Source of the DNA: Corydoras sp. C115
Taxonomy: Eukaryota > Chordata > Actinopteri > Siluriformes > Callichthyidae
Assembly (NCBI GenBank): GCA_019802505.1
Contig: JAFMOC010000038.1
Coordinates: forward strand, 2,537,001 to 2,601,000
Direction of reading: 5' to 3'
Length of the DNA: 64,000 bases
Position 1 is the first letter of the stretch. Every line of letters starts with the position of its first letter. Of this stretch, positions 32,661-46,735 are shown one piece after another. Position numbers and translations under genes: made by a program. Under the pieces are notes generated by a model. The model was not told the DNA's origin. It saw only the letters and a program-made list of their open reading frames with translations, and did no database searches.

Positions 32661-33590
32661 CATGTTAAGTAGGGTGAACCCTTTTCAATCTCTGAGTGGA
32701 AACATCTGTATCTCTCTGAATCGCTCTGTAATTCTCTGCAAGTATTTAGATGGTTGCTGGGAAATCTCTGATATTCTAAAGAAATAATCAGTATTTGGTA
32801 TTGTAAGTAGCTGAATATAAATTGGTTTATTTATATCTTCTACATTATTTATTAGCAATAACACTCACTGTAAGAAATGGAACTTAACACTTCAACATGC
32901 TCTGTGATGTAATTATAGGAATGAAAAAATATATATATAAATCAGAACACATGAAAATGAAAGGAGGGTGAAATGGAGTGGAGTGAGATCAGAAATCTTA
33001 ATAAGTGACAATGAATTGATATCAAATTCTAAGAAACATGAGGACCACAGAGCATGTAAGACTGCAGGGGGCACTGTGGTTACATGTTAAATCACAGCCA
33101 GAGCAAGGAGTTCATGGATGGATGAGAGAAAGGAAAGGGCGGATGCCACCACAGAGCCAATCAGGGCCGGGATGAAGTGTACAGGTGGGGTTTGAACTCA
33201 TGGTGTGAGTGGAGCAGTAAAAAAAACAACATGACGCTCCAAATGAAAATGGGTGTGTCCTGGCAGATTCATCCCTCAGCCTTCACATAACCATTTCATG
33301 TTCATTCCAGCAACATAGATGCACACATTAATTAACTGAAGCCCCTCCATGTAACTTACTTCCTTCTGTGTGTGTTGATTCAATTGAAGTTATTAGGCAG
33401 CAGTTTTTGCATTATTACCATTTAACAGATGCAATTCAATGTTTCAGTGGAAACAATTAAACAAACAATACAAAAGCATACAAACAAGCACAGAGTTTAG
33501 TAACAGAATGTAAAACTCAAGGTAAAACCAATCTAAGCAATGTAAACAGGCCATCTGTGTTTAATAAAAGGAGAATATTTCAAAAATTTT
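31869..33590. other. intergenic, no gene recognised
   Basis: Contains a GT-rich tract at 32597-32656; otherwise unique AT-rich DNA. Confidence 0.5.
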
Positions 33591-33870
33591 GGTGCCCTAT
33601 TGATTTCCTGTGGCGCACTGTGATGCCCCCTGGTGTGCCAAAAGCCCTATTAAGCCATCTGGTGCCCTATGAGATTAAACTGATAGACTATGATGCACTG
33701 TAACTGGCTGGCATGAACACTGTGGCTCTGTGGAACTGAAGGACTGTTATTTATTGTCTGTGATTCTCTGTCTTTTGATGTGTCTTGTGTTGTCCTGCGA
33801 TGATCAATAGTGGCGTGTGATGTCCTGGTATATACTGTGAAGACTTATGATGTACTGAGACTACCTGTCT
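33591..33870. repeat. degenerate minisatellite, TGTGATGYCCTG-like unit
   Basis: The decamer ggtgccctat occurs exactly at 33591 and 33661; between and after are many variants of tgatgccc, tgatgcactg, tgatgtcctg and tgatgtactg at short irregular spacing. Confidence 0.55.
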
Positions 33871-36800
33871 GAGGTATAACCTACCTTACTCTTAGTGTTA
33901 CCAGTTAAACTTTCACTTTGGTAATAGAAGCAGATGTGCTGAGCAGAGACATAATGCATAAAGTTTTCGGGAAGTGGTTCTGTGAGAAGAAGATCCAGAA
34001 AGCTTACTGTGTGACTCATCTTGTGTTGGTATTCAAACAAAATGCATTGCAAGCCTAATTCTCATTGTTAGGCAGTAGATGTGTATGTGTGAATGCAAAC
34101 ATTCTGGATGTAGAACTTCAGCTTGCCAGCTTTCAAATATGAGGTCCTTCGACTTTCAAATAGAGCTTACATGAGACCAATGCAGCTAATACAATGGAAA
34201 ACTCAAAGTGCATGATTGGGTGTGGGATTTTGGGAACTTCTGTTGCTAAAGTGCTGCACCATATTTGTCAGCCTAATTAGGGGAATGATTTCACAAGAAA
34301 CAGTTTTTTAAAGCAATGAGTTATGAGAGGGTGTGAATTATGTGAATAAATCACAGTAAAGAGGCACAACGCAAAGCTTTTCCATTATTTACTCACAATA
34401 ATGCACAACCTTGAGGACATTATTGCATTTATTAAATGTTTAAAAAACACACAATAATAAAAACACAAGGATTGATTCATAAATGTGTTATTTTAAAAGA
34501 AAATTGTTAATAAAATGATCTTCCACAATGTAACCTAGTCCAGTTTGTAAAGTGAAAATTTGTTGCTAAGTAACAGGTAATCTGTTGGCAACCTCGTAGG
34601 TTGTGTAAACGTGCAACTTTCGAAAAATACCTGATTTTAGAGCCTATATCCAATGTACACATGCAAATACAATATGATGTGTGTGGTAAAGTTGTAAGAT
34701 TAGAAAAGTTGAAAGATTAAAACCCAAAGACATTATTTTACACCTGTAATAAATAAAATGACTCCAGTCTAGTAAATAAGAGTTTATATTTCAGACTTAA
34801 TTATTCAGTTCATAAACCTATATTTATATAGTTAAACATATTTGTTGATATCGATATTTGATAAACAGGTTTCCACCTATTTTGGAAGCCAAACGCAACA
34901 ACTTGCTTTTTTATAGATTACAGAAGGAGTGACTATTTAAATAACAGAATATTGTGAATAATGCATCATATAAAAAAAGATGTTCATAATGATGAAGTTA
35001 TAAATTAACAAGCTATTGTGGATTTTTACTCAAGCTGAACCTCAAAGAGACAGATGGAGAAAACTAAAGAAACAGAACTGAGGAATAATGAATGAGATTT
35101 GATGAGATTACTGCATCTCATTTACAACTAACTGAAATTAAACTGCACCAGTAATTCCATTATTATTATGATTAGTCATGATTTATTCACACAATTAAAC
35201 CAACTGACAGTAATGCTATCGTTAAACGTGCGGAGCCTTATCAGCACATTTATGTAATACAAAAATGATTATGGACATAAACTCAGTAAATACATTTACC
35301 CAAGTACTATTTTTGAGGAGAGTTCTGAGATACTTTACTTGAGTATATCTATTTGATAATACTTTACAAATTACAGTGGGAAATATTGCATTATTTATTC
35401 CAGTAGATTTAACTACCAGATTCATTTTGTGGTTATTTTAAGATGATCATTTTACACAATGTACAAGCATGATATAAACAAACTAAACTTAAACATCTGT
35501 CTGGTATTCCTCAAGAGTCTACAGCTTCTTCTAATATTTCAGAAATGCACTTAGGTAAGTTGAAAATATTAAATCGACTGACCCCCGCCATGACGTTATT
35601 AGATGGAACTGTTTCTTTCAGAAAATAGCCATTTATGCTATCCAGATCTTAAAGACAAAAAATCCTGCTAAAAAATGATGTTTTTTTTCTAACATATTTC
35701 AAATTAAATTTTGTTTTTACCTTTCAAAATAAGTAAAGAAATTCATCCAATTTAAACTAATAGAAATCCGCTATCATTAAGATACTCTGTCACAAAATCT
35801 TTTTAAATATCTCATAGAGTTATGTTTACTAGTGAGTGAGTCATAATAAGTATTAATAGACATTTTATTTTTTAAATGACAAAATCAGTTTAGTATCAGT
35901 TGCGTTTTAACATCAGCTATAATTCCTGTCTAATTTATGTTTTTTAATGAAACACGTGCAACTCCAATTTGTAAATCTAATATATTATGACTTGGCCTGG
36001 CTTAGTTTAAAGAATAAAATGACTAAAGTGAGTCACATTCACTTCTTTTTCATCCTTTCAAGTTCTAATTTCTTAGGATGAACTCTGAGCATTATCAGAT
36101 TCAGCAGAGTTTAATTTGGTGTAACCCCTGGGTCGTTAATTCACAGGATGGAATCGATAAGATGCTGGATGTTGTACATTTTCATTAGGCTGCCCTTTAA
36201 ATGCGATTAGAAATAAATATTCTGATTGCTAAGCTGAAGTGAAAGTTCCTGTGAGCTGATCCTGGATTTAATGGGTATAAAGTGGCATTAAATAGGTTTT
36301 AGAGACAGCATAAGCTGGTATTACAGAGGTGTTGAATGCTGATGGCATTTCCAGTGACATTTCTCTGTAAAAGTAGCTGAACTTCATTTCGTTACCAGAA
36401 CCAGAGATGGTCACAGGTGAAGGTTCTAATCATAATTACCCCTATTAGTAACAGAATTTTGTAAAACATTGAACTGGGTGACCATTAAGGAGAGAACTGT
36501 AATACTTAATGAGGGAAAATTAAAGCAGTTTACCAGCATTTTCATATTAACATTGCTGAACAGAAAAGAGCAATAACATTGGGTTTGAATGTAAAGTGAA
36601 GCGTAATCAATGATAAAAAGCTTTGAACTGATTTACCAGGAGCACTGTCAATATTCACAGTGATGTTGACAAAGATAAAAACTTGAGTTCAGAATTCAAC
36701 TAACATAGATTTAAAATTGTCTGCATTTAGTTGCATTTAGAAATTATTATTCAATCAGTGTTTTCATTTAGTACTGCAAGTATTTAGCTAAAAATAAACT

Positions 36801-37845
36801 TAACTGGAGTAATAATAACAAACCTAAACAACATACTGTAAAAGATAATATAACATACTATGTACCAGTAAACTTAACACTGTTTATATAATCATATTTA
36901 TGTTAAAATGTGAATTCAAACTTTGGGTCACTACCTAAATAACTGTGCATGAAGGATTTATGTATCTCTTAAAATAAACCATGATTATGATTCAGTGTTG
37001 AAGGAGGAATCTCCTTAGTTAATAATGGGATATTTGGGATGATTCTGTGACTGGAAGGTGATGAAGTATCTGACCATAGTTGTTAAAGTACAGGTAAAGC
37101 AACAGTTACTTGTAATAAGTTGAGACAGAACCCGAAACACTGACTGATCAGATTCAGAGTTATAAAATAAGACAGCAGAGAGACAGGATTTATTATGAGC
37201 AACAGAGACAGGATCAAGAGACAGATGAGGAAGACGCCTTAGAAAAGATCTGAAGAGCCACTAAAGCAGACAGAATGTCCTCTTGCTAAAGTTAAAAAGT
37301 ACTGATATTTGTTCATTTTAAGTAAGAAATCATGTGAAGTCTTACACTAAAGAAGATTCTTCGAAGCATTTTTGACTTTACTTAATGACTTTCGAGGGTG
37401 AAGAAGGGGTGTTAGTCCCAAACTATGTTTTGGCTAAGAACTTCCATCATGTATGATAACTGAACCATAGGTATAACGGCAGCTTTATGGGCACTGTACC
37501 GCCAAACATGTTCATTATGATTAACCAACAAACAGCCAGTCAGGATTCTTTTTTCTTTTACAGATGCTTAAAACATGTTCTATTTCATTTCCTAACCTTG
37601 TTCATGAAGAAAAGTCATGAGGAGGCTCAAAAAGCATATTTGAGTTTAGAAAGCAGCATGAATGTTGAATATGATATAAATAGTGTGATTGTAAAGTGAA
37701 ACCATTAGGAATGTCAGACACATATTAACTAGATTATGGAATTTGTAGTATTCATAAAAGGTTTAATAGTGGGGATTCTGAGACATTCTGTACGCTTATG
37801 TTCCAAAAAGCTAATTCGGGTTCATTAACAGAAATATTCTGGAGA

Positions 37846-37876
<31 letters not shown>

Positions 37877-38107
37877 AAGTCTAGCAAAACCAAGAGCTCT
37901 GCAGGGAGTTAGAAATTAGAGTCAACACAAATATTAGTCACTTAGCGACATAAAAGCAGAACAGATGGAAAAATCCACTGTGAGAAAGTCATTTTGATTA
38001 GAAAAAAAATGTGGATTTGGTTCAGTGACGAATTAGAAACAGAACACAGAAACAGACAAAAAGACAATCACAAACCTACAGTATATTAGGAAGTCTCATC
38101 TCATCCC
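33871..38107. other. gene-free interval
   Basis: Unique AT-rich DNA. A poly-A run lies at 37847-37874. The 36060-36420 part is GC-balanced, with few repeats and several TAAT cores, and might be regulatory. Confidence 0.5.
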
Positions 38108-38134
38108 ATTATCTTATGCTTAATAATATGCTAA

Positions 38135-38360
38135 GGATTGGGGTTGAAGGGGTTTCTTATGACCATCCAGGGGAGAAAGTTTCAGGCAGAGGTAAATCTG
38201 CTAACAACTAAAGCCACGGTGCCTCCCATACTAGAAAGTATGAAGTTTAGCAGAATATACACGTTTTTGCACTGTGACAAGAAACCAGAGAACCTTGAGG
38301 AAACCCACGCAGACACAAGGAGAACATGGAAACTCCACCCAGACTGGGATTCGAACCTAG
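38135..38360 (-). mobile_element. rearranged V-SINE relic
   Basis: Tail-side sequence (gaccatccaggggagaaag) is followed directly by head-like ctaacaactaaagccacggt, then by core sequence (aaacccacgcagacacaagg) and the B-box side (gggattcgaaccta). The order differs from intact copies. Confidence 0.65.
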
Positions 38361-40291
38361 TTATATAGAATGGACTGAACCCATGGTTGCAACTAATTTA
38401 GTAAGTTCAAAGTTAGATATATTACAAACAATGTTCAGCATTGTCTATTCATCCACTTCATAGTTTAATGAATTGTCGAGATCAATGGTTCTCTTGGAAT
38501 ATGGAAAGGTGGATGATCCTGGGTTTGAGTCCCACACCCCAAAGACATTTTGATAAGTACATTGGTGACACTTAAATTTGCCACTATACAAGCATTGGAT
38601 GTAACTATTACTGTCTGGAAAATTGCCCAGTGGGGTGCTGTCTTTAACACATCTAAATACACAAATAAACCTCAGTTGTTCATTGCCTCCTATTCTATGC
38701 AGCACTCTGCGCTGTAGCCTGAAGCACACCCCCATGAAAATGTAACATTGTGTTTAGTCGATACATATTACAGAGATTAATTAGTTTGCCTGATAGCAGC
38801 AAAATTCCTGCTATGATTTCCGTTTAATGATTTGAGCAAAAACGCTGTGTTTGAAATTAAATGACAGCATGACATATTTTTGTGAAAACGTATGAGAACG
38901 TAAAAAAAACAGAACACGGTGAAGATGTTTGGAGGAATTAAACACCTTACATAAAATGTCAAGCGATGTAAGTTGGGAACTAAAACAGTAATTGGGGACA
39001 GTAACTTAAAAAACACATGCTGGCCCCTTTTCAATCTAATAAGCAGGGTCTCTGGTTCTGTGGATATGTGGGAACACAGAGGATGAAAAAGAATAATGCA
39101 GACAGTCATTTTCACTTCTTGGTTGGGTCAGTCATAATGCATTCTTTTTTTTTTTGATTGATCTTTGTTGATGCCTTTACTGATTGATTACTTGCTTGGT
39201 GTTTTTTTCTGTAACTTAGCAATTAACAGCAAAGCTTTCTGTTTAAATCAGCATGCTCATGCCCAGTGTACATAAAGATCCCTGTGATAAAAATGTCCAG
39301 GCTACATAGTCTGTATGTAGATTAATTCTGATGTGGAGCTAAAATTCTGGCTAGGACAGAGATTGGTTTGTTGGAAAAATGTTTTACAGTGAAAGAATAA
39401 CAGTGTGGCTGTAGCCTCAGGTTTATGTTAAAGTCAGAGGAGAGTTGGTAAAAATTTTGCTCCGAGAGAAAATGTTAAACTTCAGATGTGAGGCCTCTTT
39501 TTAGCATCTGACTGGTGTAAATAGTCATAGTAAATAAAAAGTCATTTACAGGACAATGACCCCAAAAACACACCTGCAAACAGACCTTTGAATGTAAGTG
39601 GAATAATAAAGTACAAAATATTGTGGTGAGATAAACCAGAGGTCAAGCTCACTGAAGTAGTATAGTGATACTTCTGAGCTATTTCGGAGTGCTGTGGATA
39701 AATATCCTTAAACATCAATTAACTGAAACATTGATGTGAAGTAAATACGTCAAAACATCATGCAGACTAATACATTTTTTTAAAAAGCTTACAACCTAAT
39801 GTTTCTAAGTTGAGTGTGCAAAATAATAAATGTAATTGTACATTACTGAATAAAAGACTGCACTTTTGGGATCAACTATGATCCCGACCTGTTTAATTTT
39901 ACCTAAAATAATAACTAAAAACCTGAAATATCAAATTATTGATATTTCATATTTGATATCAAAAACCTAAAATATCATTTTTTTACTTTATTATTTAAAA
40001 TTTGTTTGGGTGAAGAATCTAAAACCACACATTCACTAGTTTGTTGCTTTGATTAAAACTGATGCAGGGTGGAACATTTCATTATGACTGTATACTACTA
40101 GTTTTGTTGAACTAATTAAATCAAATCCTTAATGAAATTCCAGTAATAAATAATGTGTTTACAGCACAAACAATATAACTCTGCATGGACGTACCCTTTA
40201 CAGGGTGGTGACCCGAAACAGATAAATTCTCTCTATTTGGCAGAAGCTGCACAGAGATTCATCGTTTTTTAATTTAATATGAGACCTTTAC

Positions 40292-40346
<55 letters not shown>

Positions 40347-41429
40347 CTGTATGTGTAGGTAGCTTCAGTACATTCAGACAATTGAGGTAAATTGAGATAA
40401 AAAAAAAGTAAAATACTAAATAAAGAAATTTAGTTCCCAAAATAGTGTTCTTCAGGCTGTCAAATCTTCCCCACTTCTTAAATTATAATTGTCAGTTACA
40501 ACTCCACTCCGACACATTTGAGCAGCTCAGATTCCAACTAGGCTTCAAATCCAGAGATAAATCACAATGTTGAACTGAGAATCTTATACTGCTGTAGTGC
40601 ACAAACATTTTATTACTGCGTTTTTCTTTTAGTATCACAAAATCTTTTGAAATAAATGAAGGAGAACATAGAACTCACTCTCACAGAACATAGAATCTCC
40701 CACTTGAATCAAATATTAATAGTCTACATTTCTTTTGGTTTTGAAGACAAAACAATTTTGTTAACAGATCTAAGATACAATGAAAATATATTACTTTGAA
40801 TTTCTTGTTTAAATCTGTTGTGAGTCTGTCCCAATCCACACACCCTATTAGCAAACAGTAAGCAGTAATGCTAAATATGTAAGGATACCTGCCTCTTTGT
40901 TTATGTGGGTTCTGCTCAAATAGCCATATGGGGTTCTATTAGAATGCACCAGGACAAAAGAGGTCTAAATGCATTATATATACTGTAGCCCACATTAAGT
41001 GAATATGGAATATTCACTTAATATAAAAAGCCAATAGCAGTGTATATGATTAATGCAGTGATATGACTAAACAAACACAAACACCTGGACCAAAGCTACA
41101 TTGTTCTCTTCTGTCTTTAATACATGGTCAACTCATTCATGACTGATGTTTTCAGATGTGTAACAAATGCTGTTTACCTTTTTTTTTAAATAGTTTGTGC
41201 TTTTGAATACATTCATGCTGTAAATATACAGGCTTAGAAATGAAAAAAATTCTCATCCAGTTTTATTTACTTTCGCTGTATCAAATCACTGCCTATGCTA
41301 TCAAGTACTAGTCATGCAACTTTGTGTTATCAGTGTACATGTTGCCCTGGCAATTGTCTTCTTTGGCACGGACATTACCAGTAAATATCAAAGGCTGTGC
41401 ACATGTGAAGCTTAGAGGGAGATGTATCT

Positions 41430-41478
<49 letters not shown>

Positions 41479-41536
41479 TCTTATATGATGACTAGAATAA
41501 ATTCTAAATTGAATTAAAACTGAACTCTTTCAGGCA
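38361..41536. other. gene-free interval with two large dinucleotide tracts
   Basis: AT-rich; (GT)n at 40294-40344 and (CA)n at 41432-41476. A ctgggtttgagtcccac motif at 38519 hints at another SINE remnant. Confidence 0.5.
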
Positions 41537-41549
41537 CATTTAGATACAT

Positions 41550-41896
41550 TCATTCATTCATTATCTCCCGCTTTATCCTCTATTAGGGTCGCGGTGGGGT
41601 TCCCCATGCCCATCCAGGGGAGAACATCTCAGGCGCTGGGCAGATAGACCCAGGACAGGGCGCCAATCCATCACTGGGCACACACTCACTCACACACACA
41701 CACTCTATATGGGGCAATTTTGAGAATTCAATTGACTTGATCCATGTTTTTGGACTGTGGGAGGAAACCGGAGAACCTAGAGGAAACCCACGCAGACACG
41801 GGGAGAACATGGAAACTCCACCCAGATGGGGATTCGAACCGGGAATCCCTAGAGCTGAGAGGTGAACATGCTAACCACTAAGCCACCGTGCCTCCT
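41550..41896 (-). mobile_element. V-SINE copy, full length
   Basis: Duplication CATTTAGATACAT at 41537-41549 and 41897-41909. Confidence 0.92.
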
Positions 41897-42139
41897 CATT
41901 TAGATACATACATCAGGATAATGATAAGTGAATGGAATATTAGCGGTGTCTCTTACTAAATCTGTTCACAACATTTCCTATTTATCTTTCACTGCATCAC
42001 TCACTGTATTTCTCTGTCATTGTATTTCTTGTTGTGTCTACCTACATATCTCTCATTTTCTGATCAGAAGTGTATTTTCTGAGTGGCTCAGTTTGTATTG
42101 CTTTCAGAAGATTTGGCAGGCCTGCTGCCTACTCTAAAT

Positions 42140-42300
42140 CATTTACACTTGAATAGCAATAGAGTGAGAGATGAAGGAAGGGAAAGAGGGAAAGTGAGAA
42201 AGGTAGGGAAACAGAGAGACAGAGATAATGAGTGAGGAAGACAGAAAGAAATGAGAAAAGAGAGAGAACGAGGGAAAGAGAGATGTCTGACTGAGTAAGA
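42140..42300. repeat. polypurine (GA-rich) tract
   Basis: The + strand is almost all A and G (gaaagag, gagaaag, agagag) for about 130 bp. Confidence 0.8.
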
Positions 42301-43479
42301 TGTATTTGAATTTAGTCTCTCTCAATGGCAGCAGGACTAAACACATAAGGAACTGCAGGACGTCTGTAGAATAAAAAAGTGACAACGTAAAGTGAAGTTT
42401 CTCACCATATTTAATAGTATAAATTTTAATAGTATAATTTAAGAAATGAATGTTTTTTTATTTATGTAGCTAAACATAAAAGTGCAACTTAAAGCTTTAA
42501 CATTAAAAGGTTAATCCACCCACTTTTTCAATTGGGACCCATCACCCCAAAAATAAGTTACACTAGACTGGTTTAAGCAGCATTGTGAAGGTGATGAAAT
42601 GTTTAGCTATACATTGAGATGTGAATAAAACTCATTTTTAGGAATTAAAATATTTGCAAAATGTCTTTGTTTTAAATGGATATTGGAACATGTGTATATA
42701 TGAGGTTAATGACTAATTAACTAAATACAGCCAAAGATAACTATGATAATACAAGATGCAAATGGATCTTATTTAAATCACTTTGTTTCTCTTTTAAAAC
42801 ATAAAAGTAACAAATTTACCAACATTAATTAAGGGTATAATTACATTCACTAAATTAATTTGTGCATAAGGATCACGGCAATTCTGCAACAGAAAAGTCC
42901 ATCTGCAACTAATTTGGAAGCATATACATATATCAAATAGTCCTATATATGACTGTCTAGCCTTAATTACAGATATACAGCACGTGACAATTTCATTATT
43001 ATAGCTTTAATTTTTTTTAGAGTCTGTTTGGATGATGAAAGACTGAGCAGGCGTCCTCTGGCAAGTATGAAGACATTAAAAAGGTAAGCACTTTGAATGT
43101 AAAAAACATTTATACTCCCACAACCTTTCACATCCTGATGAATCTTGGCCTTGTCATTCTGGAATTTACCAAGACTGGTCAGTCAGTACATTCAGGTTCT
43201 TATCTGACATTATTTTATTGCAACATTTCTAACCTGCCCAGCTAAATCAACTCCAGATCAATATACTCCAAAGTTAAATAGTTATTTTTATAAATTACCC
43301 ATCAGTAAAAGTAACAGACCAACAACAGGATGGGTATGCAGTCTGGATGGAATTTTTCAGACAAATTGAAGTTTTAGTTTTTTACATGCTGTTACTCTGC
43401 CAGTCAATTCATGTTACATACCCCATTATGTTATGTCAGCGGAGATTCTGGGAGTGTGTGTGTGTGCAACTGCACAAGC

Positions 43480-43482
<3 letters not shown>

Positions 43483-43526
<44 letters not shown>

Positions 43527-43637
43527 GGAAGATAAATGATGTTGGAAGTTGCTTCCCTCTGGTCTTCACTTCTATTTGTAGCTGTCTGTTTTCTGACAGT
43601 TTTCTTTGACAGGTGTGATTTCTCTCTAGGTCTCACA

Positions 43638-43718
<81 letters not shown>
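43483..43718 (+). repeat. two (GT)n microsatellites
   Basis: (GT)n at 43483-43525 and 43641-43718 (about 78 bp), 115 bp apart. The frames across them are low-complexity, not genes. Confidence 0.97.
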
Positions 43719-43848
43719 ATGGGTGGGTGGTTTATCTCACATTTTGGGAATCACCTGACATGTTATAGGCTCCAGTATTATTATTTTGTTGGCAGATGGA
43801 TAAAGACATGATGGAGGAAAATAAAAAAACAGGGTTAAATAAATGCTA

Positions 43849-44345
43849 TAGGCCCAAAAGTATCTGGACACCTGATCATCACAAACTTTGAAGAAGTTAT
43901 AGACATTAATGCACAATCACAGCTTCCTAACAGCCCCCACCCTCCCAACGTTGGCGGTTACACTTATTCTTATTTAAATCCAGCTTCAAGAGAAAAAATA
44001 AGGACATTACAGATAGGGGTGGGCAATATCATAATATGTATTTTTAATATGAAAAGAAATATGTCACAATATGTTTTTCTGAGCAGGTTTTGGATATTGG
44101 CAGGACTTTAAAGCACTGCCCAACTGCATAAGTGCATAAAATCACAGCATATTTAGTTTTGCTACTTTATAAAGTAGCAGAATTCCTTTTTGCCACATGG
44201 TCTAGCCTTAAATTTCAATTTAAACCAAAGCTTTTCAGTGGGGTTGAGTTTATGGCTCTACACAGACCCTAGAGTCTTTCATAAACCAACTCATCATAGC
44301 TCACTTGGGCACAGGGGGGCCGTGATGGTGGAGCAAAAACATACT
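43849..44345 (-). mobile_element. Tc1/mariner-like DNA-transposon relic with a nested element
   Basis: The left end has ggcccaaaagtatctggacacc and the right part has ttttcagtggggttgagttt, both hallmarks of a common fish Tc1-type element read on the opposite strand. Between them, 44014-44110 begins ataggggtgggcaatatcat, a hAT-like end, which suggests an insertion. Confidence 0.5.
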
Positions 44346-45360
44346 GTAGCTTCAATGCTAAAAGCATATAACTGTTTAAAGAGCTATACAAACAGCATTT
44401 ACTTTAAAATTTGTATTATTTTTTAAGTATAAAACACAATACCACGAGAATAAGTGATAGAGTTTTAAACAGCACATTTGTTAGCTGCCTGTTTCATTAC
44501 AGACTGGCACCAAGTTGGTAAATAGAATAATTTTATGTGAGTCTCCTACTATGAACAAAACGAGCTTTATGCTTTTCTCTTTATCACCTGCCGAGATCTG
44601 CCAGTCAGGAATTTCTTTTATTAACCAAAAACCTGACAAAGCTTTGCTTCTAAAACCAATTTCTCTTCTTGAAATCCCACAGTTTCCGTCCTGCCAATCA
44701 TTCCCAGACATGGCACAGGAAATGCATTTATAATGATAGTAAACAGCAACCTTCAGGGTAAAAGCAATATACTATGTGGCTAAATCCAACTAAAATCTTC
44801 CCACAGCTCAGAGTTTATGCCTGAAATTAAAACATTGGCTGAAAAAAGGACTTGAAAAAAAAAGCTTGAGGTGCAGGAAGAAAAAGAGCCTTGACTTCAG
44901 CCTTTGGGATAAGCTACAAGATCCACTATGAGCCAGGTCTTTTCATCCAACATTAGTACCTGACCTCCCTTTTAATAAAATGGCTAAAATCCAGACAGAA
45001 ACTTAAAAATGAGATGAAAAGTCTTTTCAGAAAAGCAGAAGTTATTGGTGGTAACAGGGCAAATAAATACATATTAATGCCCACAGTTCAACAAAAGGAT
45101 GTGATGATCAGATGTATATACTATAATATATTAATAGTTATTAAGAAAAAGTATAGTTGAATCATTACTAATATTATTGTTGTTGTTGTATTTATCATTA
45201 ATTAACATAAATAAAAATGGTCATTAAATTAAACAGAATTGATACTAGAAACATATTTGCGCTGTTTAAATATTTAGCATGCATGACAGGTCCTTACTGA
45301 GGTTCTGTACTTCTGAATCTAAAGCAGATGTTTGGTTGATGGAGGCCTTTTGGAGAATAC
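44346..45360. other. intergenic; GC-balanced part at 44480-44735
   Basis: No exon recognised. The 44480-44735 segment is open on both strands and repeat-free, a pattern sometimes seen in conserved noncoding DNA. Confidence 0.4.
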
Positions 45361-45800
45361 AGAATCAGATTAGGGAGACATGGAAAGACAGAAAGAAAGA
45401 AGCTGACTGGGGGAGAGAGCAAGGGGGGGGGTGGTGAGAATGAGGGGATGGGATGAGGCGAAACGGAGTAAAATTGGTTCCTCCAAGGCTGCAGATTTTC
45501 TGCATCTGTCTGAGCTGAATATAATGACAACAAAACAAGAACAAGGGAAAAGAAAAAGAAAAAGAATAGAATTAAGAGTAAAAAAAATAGTTTAAAAAAT
45601 ACATTGAGCGAAGAGAGGGAAGAGAGGAAGGGAAAGGGAGAGGCATGGAAAGCAAGAGAGTGTGTTGTGATGAAGAAAGAGATGGGGGTCATAAGAGGGA
45701 AATAGGAGGGAGAATAAGGGAATGAAAGAAAGAGAATTTAAAAAGAAATGTGAAAAAAGCAATAGGAGAAAATGAGAAATGTGACCTGAAAAAAAAGAGA
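45361..45800. repeat. long polypurine-rich tract
   Basis: The + strand is dominated by A and G, with runs such as gggagagagcaaggggggg and gaaagagaatttaaaaag. Confidence 0.75.
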
Positions 45801-46589
45801 TAAAGGAACAGTGATTATTCTAAACATAAAAACGATTTTAAAACATGAATTAAATAATGTTAACAGTTCTGAAATAAGCACTAAATCAAATGAATAGGGA
45901 TAGATTCTAACCACCTAGGATTGGAGTACTGCCATAAAACAGGTGAGACCTGAACTGTTACCAAGCAAGACATCAAACCTAAAAACAGCAAATCTCAGCA
46001 AGAAGAAGATTACAGTAGGATTATAGAAGTAAAGAACAAAACAAAGACTTGGTAATTACCAAAAAAAAAAAAAAAGAAAAAGCCCCCCGCCCCATCCATT
46101 CAGAATGCACAGCAATAAAACATAACAAGCAAAGCGAGTTCAGCTCTCTGAGGTGAAATCCTTAAGAGGGGACACAGTGACGGAGAACGTTCCTTTAATG
46201 CATCAGAAGACGCGAGTGTAAACTCAGTTGGGTAAACTGAAATGACAGCGGTTCAAAACAAGCACACCTGGGTCGTTGGGGGCTAATAGTTAAACATATT
46301 AAACTTATTGTACAAAATGCACAGTATGGAAGAAAGTAATTGTCCTCTGTATATAAAACGCTGGTTTCAGGTTGGTCTTAATACTGGTTGAGTAGAATCG
46401 GCACTGTTCGGAACTTCGGAACCCAGTCGAGTCTCTTTTACACATTCTGTTTGATGTGTGACGTTAGCACTATTGTTACTACTAACTGGGCTTTGTAAAA
46501 AATAACTAAAAAATGAATCAGAAAGAATGGTTACTGGTTTTCCACCATACAGTAAAGCTGGCTGAATAAAGTCGTCATAGAACTGTATT

Positions 46590-46735
46590 AAGGGGCCAAA
46601 TTGATCTATTTTGCCCACTGTGCTTGCACACAGAGGAATTTGTCCTCCACATTTAACCCATACAGGCAGTCAATACACACATATACACACACTGGTGAAG
46701 TGAGCTTAAGTGCCCGGAGCGGTAAAAGGGAGAAT
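46590..46735. repeat. fish dispersed-repeat fragment
   Basis: gaatttgtcctccacatttaaccc and aagtgcccggagcggt match a repeat common near teleost genes; diverged. Confidence 0.45.

Noticed and set aside
43436..43811. Thr-His and Cys-Val repeat proteins
   Set aside because: Pure translation of (GT)n/(CA)n microsatellites.
45294..45692. Minus-strand 132-codon Phe/Leu/Ser-rich frame
   Set aside because: It is the complement of a polypurine tract; low complexity rather than a membrane protein.
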